DNA of 64,000 nucleotides, taken from NCBI GenBank assembly GCA_031549495.1, contig JAVBPS010000036.1, forward strand, positions 13,813 to 77,812, read 5' to 3'. The first letter of the stretch is position 1; each line of letters begins with the position of its first letter. The position numbers were made by a program, and so were the translations under genes. Below are positions 37,484-45,472 of the stretch, piece after piece. This stretch comes from JAVBOW01 sp031549495 (lineage in GTDB: Bacteria; Bacteroidota; Bacteroidia; Bacteroidales; Rikenellaceae). The notes beneath the pieces were generated by a model. The model was not told the DNA's origin. It saw only the letters and a list, made by a program, of their open reading frames with translations, and made no database searches.

Positions 37484-39175
37484 TTAGTTCCAATCCGGGT
37501 TCTGCACCAGGTTCGGGTTCGCCTTGATTTCCGAATAGGGGATGGGCGAGTAGTACATGTAGGGATGGAAACGGCGCTGGTTGTCGACCGTGAAAATCGT
37601 GTAGGTCATCGTGCCGCTTATCTTCTCGACCTGCATGCCGCGCAGGTGCTCGTTGAGCGCGGTCATAGCCGTCTTCCAGCGGCGCACGTCGAAATAGCGC
37701 TGGTCCTCGAAGGCCAGTTCCACGCGGCGCTCGTTGCGGATCCGCTCCCGCAGTTGCGGGGCGGTGACGCCGGCCGCGATCGCGGGCATGGCCACCCCGG
37801 TACGGGCGCGCACCTGGTTGACGGCCCCGCGGGCGGTGATCCCCGCGGCATCCGGGTCGCCGTCGGGGCCGTAAGCCTCGTTGGCCATCTCGGCGTAAAG
37901 CAGCAGGATATCGGCCAGGCGGATGAGCGGGAAGAGACGCGTGGTGTTGCCCGAGTTGGTGGCGGCAAAGTTGATCGACGGGGCGAGGAACTTGCGCAGG
38001 TAGTACCCGGTGATGGTCGATTTCTCCTTCACGGCGTTCAGGGCGTCCTGCGTGGCTCCGGCGCCTACGCGGGTGTAGATCGTGCCGCGCACCCCGAGGG
38101 CCGATTCGTCGTAGAGCACCGTCATGCCGAAGCGCGGGTCGCGGTTCAGGTAGGGATTCAACGGATCCGCGGCGGTTTTGTATTCGAAGGCGTCCACAAA
38201 GTTCTGCGAAGGGAAGGTGCTGCCGTTACCGAGCAGCGTGGGCGGGTAGAGGTTCTTCTCGACACTGCTGTTGGTGGTCTGCGGATCGGCCAGGATCACC
38301 TCTTTGTTGGCCGTGGTGACATCGGTGCAGATCGTCGCGAAATCGGCCTTGAGCGCATAGGCTTTCGCACCGCTCACGGTGTAGTTGATCACCTCGGCCA
38401 GCGCTTCGGCGGCACGCCTCTGCCGGTCGAGGATCGAACCCGAAGTATAACCCAGCAGCGGGTTGGTCACGTTGTCGTAGAGGTCGCTGGCGGCATAGGC
38501 GAGCGCCTTGCCCTTGATGGCCAGCGCGGCGCCTTTCGACATGCGGCCAAAAGCGGCGGTCTCGGGCAGCACGGCGGCCGCCTGTTCGCAAAGCGTGGCG
38601 ATGTGGTCGACGCACTCGGCGAAACCGCTGCGCACGACCTGCCGCGCCTGCTCCTCGGTAAGCGTTTGGGTGACGATCGGCACCCCGCCGTAGCGTTTGA
38701 CCAGTTCGAAATAGTAGAGCGCGCGCAGGGCTTTCGTCTCACCCACCCACTCGGCCTTGCGCTGGACCACCTGCGCGTCGGTGTAGGAGGGGATCCAGAG
38801 CAGGTTGTGGATGTTCTCTTCGAAGAACAGGGCGCTGCGGATGCCTTTGTAGGAGTCGCTCCAGCAGCTCTCGCCCGGGTTGGCCAGCGAAAGCAGGCCG
38901 CGCGAGATGAGGTTGATCGAGCCGTTGTCCACCGCGTAGGCCCCGTCGTCGGTCGAGGCGTCGATGAACGCCCCGCCGTAGCGATTGTAGCCCGTGGGCA
39001 GGTAGGTGTAGGCCATGCGGAGCGCCTGCTCGGCCCAGCGTTCGTCGGCGAAGATCTTCTCGGGGGTGAGGTATTCGCCCGGGGTTTCGTCGAGGTATTC
39101 GCACGAGACGGTGGCGAATGCGGCGGCGAGCACCAGTATATATCCGAATTTTTTCATGGTCGTCATGTTTTTCAT
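37484..39175 (-). CDS. SusD/RagB-family outer membrane lipoprotein (first pair of the PUL)
   Basis: The protein has 563 residues. The lipobox is AFATVSC, then EYLDETPGEYLTPEKIFADE, a common SusD N-terminus. C-terminal signatures are LIRLADILLLYAEMANEAYG, RNERRVELAFEDQRYFDVRRW and PIPYSEIKANPNLVQNP. An internal start at 39157 (MKKFGYI) gives an equally good signal peptide; I keep the longer frame because it sits 10 bp after susC without overlap. It is the ligand-binding partner of the preceding SusC. Confidence 0.94.
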   Translation of the reverse strand: MKNMTTMKKFGYILVLAAAFATVSCEYLDETPGEYLTPEKIFADERWAEQALRMAYTYLPTGYNRYGGAFIDASTDDGAYAVDNGSINLISRGLLSLANPGESCWSDSYKGIRSALFFEENIHNLLWIPSYTDAQVVQRKAEWVGETKALRALYYFELVKRYGGVPIVTQTLTEEQARQVVRSGFAECVDHIATLCEQAAAVLPETAAFGRMSKGAALAIKGKALAYAASDLYDNVTNPLLGYTSGSILDRQRRAAEALAEVINYTVSGAKAYALKADFATICTDVTTANKEVILADPQTTNSSVEKNLYPPTLLGNGSTFPSQNFVDAFEYKTAADPLNPYLNRDPRFGMTVLYDESALGVRGTIYTRVGAGATQDALNAVKEKSTITGYYLRKFLAPSINFAATNSGNTTRLFPLIRLADILLLYAEMANEAYGPDGDPDAAGITARGAVNQVRARTGVAMPAIAAGVTAPQLRERIRNERRVELAFEDQRYFDVRRWKTAMTALNEHLRGMQVEKISGTMTYTIFTVDNQRRFHPYMYYSPIPYSEIKANPNLVQNPDWN

Positions 39176-39185
39176 CCCTGCGGCG

Positions 39186-42100
39186 TTAGAAAGTGAGGTT
39201 GATGCCTATGTTGTAGATCCTCGGCACGGGGAAACTCGATCCGTCGGCGTTGCCTTCGGGGTCGGTGACCTTTATTTTGTCGGAAAGGATCAGCAGGTTG
39301 TAGCCCGAAGTGAAGATGCGCAGCTTTTCGATGCCCGCCTTACGGGTCCACTTGTAGGGAAACGTATAACCCAGTTCGGCCGTCTTCAGGCGCAGGTAGC
39401 TCGCGTCCTTGACCCAATGGGTCGAGGTGCGGTTGTTGTTCTGGCTGGCGGTGGTGGTCAGGCGCGGGAACTTCGCGTCGACGCTTTCGGCGTCCGTCCA
39501 GCGGTCCATCTGGAAATCGTAGAACGACCCCAGGCCGGTGAAGGGATTGCGCATCGTGCTGCTCCACACGCGGGTGGCCTGGGCCGCCCCCTGGAACATC
39601 ACGCCCAGGTCGATGCCCTTGTACCGCAGGTTGACGTTGGCGGCGTAGAAGACCCTCGGCACGCGGCCGTAGCCGATCATCGTCTGGTCGTAGGTGGCGT
39701 CCACATAGGGAAGGCCCGCCAGGCTGGCGTACTTCAGGTCGCCCGGGGCCACGGTGGAGAAGTTCGGCTGCAACGAACGGTCGATATCCGCCTGGTCGCG
39801 GTAGTAACCCACGGCGATGAGCCCATAGGTGGCCTCGATGGGATTCCCTTTCTTATACATATGCGCGTAAGGGTAGATCGGCTCGTCGATGTTGACGATC
39901 TCGTTCGCGTATTTGGTGAAGTTGCCGCTCAGGGTGTAGTGCAGCTCCCCGATGCGGTCGCTCCAGGAGGCCGACAGCTCGAACCCTTCGGATTTCATCT
40001 GGCCGATGTTCACGCTGGGACGGGCGTAGAAACCGGCCACATCGCTGAACGTGGTGGGCGACATGTACATGTCGTCGCGGTGGTCCTGGAAATAGTCACC
40101 CGTGAAGGTGAGGCGGCCGTGCAGGAAAGAGGCGTCCACCCCGGCGTTCCATTGCAGCGCCGTTTCGGGCTTCAGGTCGGGGTTGCCCACCTTGGTCACG
40201 TCGTAACCCGGATAGTTGGAGATGGTCCCGACGCCCTCCTGCATGGTGGCCGAAACGGAGGTCATGGCGCTGATGTAGTCGTAATAGCCGATGCTGCGGC
40301 TGTTGGCCACCTGGCCCACGGAAGCGCGCAGCTTGAGGTGCGATACCGCCCGGCTATCCTTCAAAAAACCCTCGTTGCTCACCGTCCAGCCCACAGCCAG
40401 GGCGGGGGTGAAGACGTAACGGTTCTTCCCGGGCAGCAGGTTGCTTCCCTGGTAGGCGCAGGTGATATCGGCACTGTAACGATTGTCGTAAGTATAGGAA
40501 ACCATACCGGCCAGCCCCATGTAGCGCGTGGGCAGTTGGTAGTCGGCCGCCGCCTCGTACTGGTTCCAGAACACGTTGGCCGAGAAGTCGTGCGGGCCGC
40601 AGGTGCGCTGGTAGCCCAGCCCGATATCGAAGGTGGTGTTGCGCTGGTTGGCCGATCCGGAAGAGGTGTTCGACATCTTGCCCTGGGTTCCATGCTGGGT
40701 CAGCGTGTTATCGGGCATCAACTCGTACATGGCTAAACTGTTGTTGCGCACGATCACCTGCGAGTTGTAAATGTCGCTCGACAGGTGGGCGTTGAGCGAA
40801 AGCCCCTCGGTCAGAAAATCGAGCCTTTGCCGGGCGGTCAGGTTGACCACCCCGTAACGGTTGTCGTCGATCGAGTAGCCGCGGCGGTTGATAAGCCCCC
40901 AGGCGTTGCTGAGCGAGGTCTGCGCGGAGCCGGCGACGATCTTGCCGTTGATGCCGACCACCCGGTTGCCCGTGTTGTCCACGTAGCTGCCGTCGTCCAC
41001 GAAATACATCGGGAAGGCGTTGGGCGGGGTCTGCATCAGGGCGTTGAACACCTGGCTCTGATTGAGCGTGCCGCCGGGGTAATTGCGGCGCTCGAAACGC
41101 ATCGTCATGCCTACGCCCACCTCCGTGGTTTTGGTCACGTTGAAGTCGATGTTCGATTTGAAGAAGTAGCGGGAGAACTCGGTGTTGGTGCTGTAGGTGA
41201 ACTCGTCCTCCGTATTGTACATCCCGGACTGCATCTGTGCGCCCAGGGCGACGTAATAGCGGGCGGCCTTCGAACCGCCGCTGATGTCCACGTTATAGCG
41301 CTGGGTCCAGGTGCCGTCCCGCAGCAGGTCGCCGTACCAGTCCACGTCGGGGTGGCGCAGCGGATCCGAGCCGTCGGCGTACTGGGCGATATCCGAAGCG
41401 CTGTAAAGTGGCGTAGCCAGGGGATTCTCGTTATACATCGCTTCGTTATAAAGCCCGGCGAAGGTGGCGGCGTCCACGCGGTTGAGCCGCTGGGTGAACT
41501 GCTGGTAGCCGGTGTTCGCCGAGACGTTCACCCGCATTTTCCCGGCGACGCCGCGTTTGGTCTGCAATAACACGGCTCCGTTGGCGGCCCTCATACCGTA
41601 CAGGGCGGTGGCCGAGGCGTCCTTCAGGACGGTGACCGACTCGATGTCCGTCGCCTGGAGGTTGGTCAAACTCCCGGGATGGCCGTCGATCAGCACGAGC
41701 ACCCCCTCGGAATCGGTGCGGCGGCCGCGGATCCACAACTCGACCCCGTCGTAACCGGGTTCGCCGGTGGACTGGATGGTGATCAGGCCGGGCAGGCGTC
41801 CCGTCAGGGAGTTGGACGCGGTCATGGAAGGCACGTCCTTCAACTGGCTGCCCGTCACGGACGAAGTGGCGCCGTTGAACGAGGAGGCCGCTCTTTCGAA
41901 GTAAGGGGTCTTGATCACCACTTCCCGGGAAAGGACGATCTGCTGCTTTCCGGAAGCGGCCAGGCGGACCTGCCGGGGGGTGTACCCTTCGGCGCTGACG
42001 GTCACCAGGCCTGTGGGCATGCTCCCCACGGGTTGCAACTCCCCTGCGGCGGAACTGACCGCCACGACCTTTCCTGCGGAGAGGACTTCAGCCCCCGTGA

Positions 42101-42218
42101 TCGGGTTGTTTTCCGCGTCGGTCACACGCCATGTGACCGGCGAGGCGGCGAAGGAGTGCAGCCCCAGAAGGAGGAGCAATCCGAAAACCGGCAATTTAAA
42201 CGTCAAAAATTTCATCAT
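39186..42218 (-). CDS. SusC/RagA-family TonB-linked outer membrane transporter (first pair of the PUL)
   Basis: The protein has 1010 residues, with signal peptide LLLLLGLHSFAA, a divergent carboxypeptidase-regulatory-like domain (WRVTDAENNPITGAEVLSAG), a plug with NSLTGRLPGLITIQSTGEPG, VLVLIDGHPGSLTN and DASATALYGMRAANGAVL, and a barrel ending YNIGINLTF. In place of the usual DEVVVVGYGT TonB-box region it has REVVIKTPYFERA, the same shift seen in a subset of SusC proteins. It starts 94 bp downstream of a sulfatase stop; a promoter could be present, but no clear TTTG/TAnnTTTG pair is seen. Confidence 0.95.
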   Translation of the reverse strand: MMKFLTFKLPVFGLLLLLGLHSFAASPVTWRVTDAENNPITGAEVLSAGKVVAVSSAAGELQPVGSMPTGLVTVSAEGYTPRQVRLAASGKQQIVLSREVVIKTPYFERAASSFNGATSSVTGSQLKDVPSMTASNSLTGRLPGLITIQSTGEPGYDGVELWIRGRRTDSEGVLVLIDGHPGSLTNLQATDIESVTVLKDASATALYGMRAANGAVLLQTKRGVAGKMRVNVSANTGYQQFTQRLNRVDAATFAGLYNEAMYNENPLATPLYSASDIAQYADGSDPLRHPDVDWYGDLLRDGTWTQRYNVDISGGSKAARYYVALGAQMQSGMYNTEDEFTYSTNTEFSRYFFKSNIDFNVTKTTEVGVGMTMRFERRNYPGGTLNQSQVFNALMQTPPNAFPMYFVDDGSYVDNTGNRVVGINGKIVAGSAQTSLSNAWGLINRRGYSIDDNRYGVVNLTARQRLDFLTEGLSLNAHLSSDIYNSQVIVRNNSLAMYELMPDNTLTQHGTQGKMSNTSSGSANQRNTTFDIGLGYQRTCGPHDFSANVFWNQYEAAADYQLPTRYMGLAGMVSYTYDNRYSADITCAYQGSNLLPGKNRYVFTPALAVGWTVSNEGFLKDSRAVSHLKLRASVGQVANSRSIGYYDYISAMTSVSATMQEGVGTISNYPGYDVTKVGNPDLKPETALQWNAGVDASFLHGRLTFTGDYFQDHRDDMYMSPTTFSDVAGFYARPSVNIGQMKSEGFELSASWSDRIGELHYTLSGNFTKYANEIVNIDEPIYPYAHMYKKGNPIEATYGLIAVGYYRDQADIDRSLQPNFSTVAPGDLKYASLAGLPYVDATYDQTMIGYGRVPRVFYAANVNLRYKGIDLGVMFQGAAQATRVWSSTMRNPFTGLGSFYDFQMDRWTDAESVDAKFPRLTTTASQNNNRTSTHWVKDASYLRLKTAELGYTFPYKWTRKAGIEKLRIFTSGYNLLILSDKIKVTDPEGNADGSSFPVPRIYNIGINLTF

Positions 42219-42312
42219 GCGATTCAGTTTAGGGCGTGTTAATACAAATTAGTAGCGAACCAAAGATCATCAGAGTGGCCGCATTCAGCCGGCCGGTTTA
42301 AGAAAGCTAATT

Positions 42313-43833
42313 TCAGGGGCGCATCGCCTCTTTCAGGATAGCGGCAAGCTCTTCGACTTTAGCGGGATACTTCGCGGCGAGGTTCTGTTTTTCGCCGATG
42401 TCCCGGCGCAGGTCGTAGAGCTGCGGGAGGGTATCGCTGCCGTATTCGGTCATCGTAAGCGCGCTGTAGCGCGGGGGATATTTCCCCGGGACGATGTATT
42501 TCCATCCTTCCTTGACCACCGACATCGAGCCGGATTGCTCGACCACGTAGTCGCAGCCCTTTTTGCCGCCCCTCAGGGCGCCGAGCGTGTTGCGGCTGTC
42601 GGGTGCGGCCCCGGCGGGCAGCGTGGCACCGCACACCCCGGCCAGCGAGGCGAAAAGGTCGATGTGGCTGAACTGCGTCCCGCAGACCTTACCCCGGGGG
42701 CCGTCGCCCCAGCGGACGATCATCGCCACGCGCGTGCCGCCCTCGAAACTGCTGTATTTCCCGCCGCGCAGGGGGCCTGCGGGTTTATGGTCGCCCAGCA
42801 GTTCGGCGGCCTGGTCCTGGTAGCCGTCCCGGATCACGGGGCCGTTGTCGCTCGAAAGGATGATCACCGTGTTTTTGGCGATGCCCAGGCTGTCCACCAC
42901 GCGCATCACCTCGCCCACCGTCCAGTCGAACTGGACGATCGCGTCGCCGCGCGGGCCCATTGGCGTGGCGCCCTGGAAGCGTTCGTGCGGCACGCGCGGC
43001 ACATGGATATCGTTGGTGCCGAAATAGAGGAAGAACGGTTTGCGGTCGGCCGTGCTGCGCCGGATGAAATCGACGGCCTTGCCCGTGATGCGGTCGGCGA
43101 TGTCCTCGTCGTGCCACAGGGCCGACTTGCCGCCCTTCATGTAGCCGATGCGCGAAATGCCGTCGACGATCGAGTAGTTATGCCCGTGGTTGGGCGAAGG
43201 GTGGATGCGCAGCAGCTCGGGGTTCTCCTTGCCCGTCGGCTCGCCCGGGAAATTCTCCTTGTAGCTCACCGAGATGGGATCCGACGGGTCGAGGCCCACC
43301 ACCCGCGCATTCTCGATATAGACGCACGGCACGCGGTCGCCCGTGGCCGCCATGATGAACGAGTAGCCGAAGCCGATGTCCGAGAGCGCGGGCGAGATCA
43401 CACCGTTCCAATCCTGCCGGGCGGTCTCGCCCAGGCCGAGGTGCCATTTGCCCACGGCCGCGGTCGCATAACCCGCCGAGGCGAACATGTCGGCCATCGT
43501 GTATTGCCCCGGGTCGATGATCATGCCCGCGTCGCCCGTGGCGACCCCGGTTCCTTTCTTGCGCCAGGGGTACTGGCCCGTGAGCAACCCGTAACGCGAG
43601 GGGGTGCTGGTGGCCGAGGTGGCGTGGGCGTCGGTAAAGCGGATCCCTTCGGCGGCCAGGCGGTCGACGTTCGGGGTGGACACGCGCGTGGCGCCGTAGC
43701 ACGACAGGTCGCCGTAGCCCACGTCGTCGCCGTAGATGATGATCACGTTGGGCTTTTCGGGCGCCTTGGCCGCGGCGGCGGCCGGTGCGAGGAGCAGCGC
43801 TCCCATGCCGATGTGGAAATAACGGATATTCAT
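42313..43833 (-). CDS. Ser-type sulfatase (family S1, arylsulfatase-like), secreted
   Basis: The protein has 506 residues with a signal peptide (GALLLAPAAAAA) and no lipobox, so it is probably periplasmic. NVIIIYGDDVGYGDLSCYG holds the metal aspartates. The formylglycine site is SATSTPSRYGLLTGQYPW (S76-T-P-S-R80). ILSSDNGPVIRDGYQDQ completes the metal site. It removes sulfate from oligosaccharides after import; linkage specificity is not readable. It lies between the fimbrillin-like lipoprotein gene (hairpin between them) and the first SusC. Confidence 0.92.
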   Translation of the reverse strand: MNIRYFHIGMGALLLAPAAAAAKAPEKPNVIIIYGDDVGYGDLSCYGATRVSTPNVDRLAAEGIRFTDAHATSATSTPSRYGLLTGQYPWRKKGTGVATGDAGMIIDPGQYTMADMFASAGYATAAVGKWHLGLGETARQDWNGVISPALSDIGFGYSFIMAATGDRVPCVYIENARVVGLDPSDPISVSYKENFPGEPTGKENPELLRIHPSPNHGHNYSIVDGISRIGYMKGGKSALWHDEDIADRITGKAVDFIRRSTADRKPFFLYFGTNDIHVPRVPHERFQGATPMGPRGDAIVQFDWTVGEVMRVVDSLGIAKNTVIILSSDNGPVIRDGYQDQAAELLGDHKPAGPLRGGKYSSFEGGTRVAMIVRWGDGPRGKVCGTQFSHIDLFASLAGVCGATLPAGAAPDSRNTLGALRGGKKGCDYVVEQSGSMSVVKEGWKYIVPGKYPPRYSALTMTEYGSDTLPQLYDLRRDIGEKQNLAAKYPAKVEELAAILKEAMRP

Positions 43834-43859
43834 AAAGCTAAAAGATGAAGGGGAACGTC

Positions 43860-43886
43860 CCCGGGAAGGCTCGCGGCCTTCCCGGG
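43860..43886 (-). terminator. Intercistronic hairpin
   Basis: A perfect 11-bp stem CCCGGGAAGGC/GCCTTCCCGGG with a 5-base loop lies between the fimbrillin-like/discoidin lipoprotein gene and the sulfatase gene. It lacks a U-tract on the minus strand, so it could protect mRNA ends or slow polymerase rather than fully terminate. Confidence 0.5.
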
Positions 43887-43897
43887 CGCGCTGTCAA

Positions 43898-45451
43898 TTA
43901 TTCGGAAATTCTCTGGTAGGCGTAGAACTCGGCGATATCGACCGAGCCGCTGCGCGTCGAGGTGGTGATGGTCAGGCGGATGTAGCGGGCCGAGACGTCG
44001 GAAGCGAACGACACCTTCTGCTCGGTGGCCAGGGTCATGGCCGGGTAGTTGGTGAATTTCTGGTTCGCGCCCGTGCCTTCGCGGGGGCCGTAATCGAACT
44101 CGCCAACCCGGGTCCATAGGCTTCCGTCAATGGAGACCTCGTAGAATCCGGCGCTCACGTCGGGCCAGTTGTTATTCTGGCGGGGCAGGCGGCCTACCTG
44201 GCAGATGTTCTCTTTCACCGACCCCAGGTCGATCCACCACTTGTACTGCGGGTTGTTTTCGGCGTCATAGAAAGAGGTGAAGCCGTAAAGATCCGTTTGA
44301 CTGGTGAACTGCCAGTTGTGCGACCACAGGGTTCCCGTATTGCCGTCGATGGCGTAGGAGGGCGGGTTGGTCGTCCCGTTCTGGGTGGTCGCGTGGGCGG
44401 TGGCCCCCGTGAAGTCCATCCTCACGATGGTGAAGTTGGGCACGATGGCGCAATCCTTGTCGATGGCAAACGAGACGGGCGTTACCTTGCCCGCGGCGGC
44501 GGTGTGCGCGGCCGTCAGGGTGATCGTTTTCTCGATCTTAAACCCTGGGGTCTTCACGGTGAGCTTGATCTGATCGCCCGCGGCCAGGGTGAACGGGGCG
44601 GTCACCGCCTGGACGTACAGGTCGGCCACCTTCATCTCTTCGGGGCACGTCACGGTCACCGTATTGGCGCCCGCGCGGTAGGTCCCGAAATCGGAAGCCC
44701 CGGAGGTGAGGTCGAGCGTAAAATTGCCCGTGAGCATGGTTCCCGCAGCGCTGATCACCTCCATCGTCATACTGCGCACGTAATCTGTATCCTCCAGCAA
44801 ATCCGCGTCGGGATGGGCATCGGCGCCGGTCGTGATCCCGGATACGGTGACCAGCGTAACGGCGTTCGCCAGTTTGAACGACAGATCGACCGGCTGGCTG
44901 GCGAGCAGCGAGGCGGCCTGAACCCCTTCATGAGCGGCCCACATGTGGCAGCACGCGGGATCGGCCGAGAATCCGCTCATGGTCTGCGAAGCGGGCAGTA
45001 CCCCATTCACGCGGGTGTAATCGGTACCCGCCGTAAGCAGGTGGGGGTAATAGGCATAGATTTGGTTCAGTCCGGTAGCCGACCCGAAAGTCAGCATCCC
45101 GGTGAAAGAGGCCTCGCCCGTATCCTCGTCGGCCCCGCTTTCGCCGAGCGACAGCTTGACGTTGCGGTTACGGTCGCGCGTTCCTGTGGCGTTCGGGTAA
45201 TCGGTGAACACGCCGATCGCGTCGAGCGGCTGCCAGGCCATCCGGAAATTGGGGTCGACGCCTTCGAGCGTGGCCCTCGACACACTCACCCTGCCCGCCC
45301 GGATGGTGGCGACCACATCCGTGATCTCGTTGTCCGACGCGGCCAACGGATTGACCGTGGTGTATGCGTAGGGAATCTCGTACGCTCCGCAGGCGGCCAG
45401 CAGCGAAAAGACCAGGGCGAAGCATGCCATGTGTAGTTGTCTGGATTTCAT
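43898..45451 (-). CDS. Fimbrillin-like lipoprotein fused to a C-terminal discoidin (F5/8 type C) domain
   Basis: The protein has 517 residues with a lipoprotein signal (VFSLLAAC). Residues about 30-320 resemble the Mfa-like/fimbrillin family: an RATLEG...FRMAWQPLDAIGVFTDY start, a YAYYPHL block and a repeated beta-sandwich with KLANAVTLVTVSGI. Residues about 345-515 form a discoidin domain (YAIDGNTGTLWSHNW, KWWIDLGSV, YEVSIDGSLWTRVGEF, ARYIRLTITT). The first half suggests surface anchoring or assembly and the second glycan binding; this may be an adhesin-type capture protein of the PUL. It lies 21 bp after the M60 gene. Confidence 0.75.
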   Translation of the reverse strand: MKSRQLHMACFALVFSLLAACGAYEIPYAYTTVNPLAASDNEITDVVATIRAGRVSVSRATLEGVDPNFRMAWQPLDAIGVFTDYPNATGTRDRNRNVKLSLGESGADEDTGEASFTGMLTFGSATGLNQIYAYYPHLLTAGTDYTRVNGVLPASQTMSGFSADPACCHMWAAHEGVQAASLLASQPVDLSFKLANAVTLVTVSGITTGADAHPDADLLEDTDYVRSMTMEVISAAGTMLTGNFTLDLTSGASDFGTYRAGANTVTVTCPEEMKVADLYVQAVTAPFTLAAGDQIKLTVKTPGFKIEKTITLTAAHTAAAGKVTPVSFAIDKDCAIVPNFTIVRMDFTGATAHATTQNGTTNPPSYAIDGNTGTLWSHNWQFTSQTDLYGFTSFYDAENNPQYKWWIDLGSVKENICQVGRLPRQNNNWPDVSAGFYEVSIDGSLWTRVGEFDYGPREGTGANQKFTNYPAMTLATEQKVSFASDVSARYIRLTITTSTRSGSVDIAEFYAYQRISE

Positions 45452-45472
45452 AAATCGGGTTTTTATGAAGGG

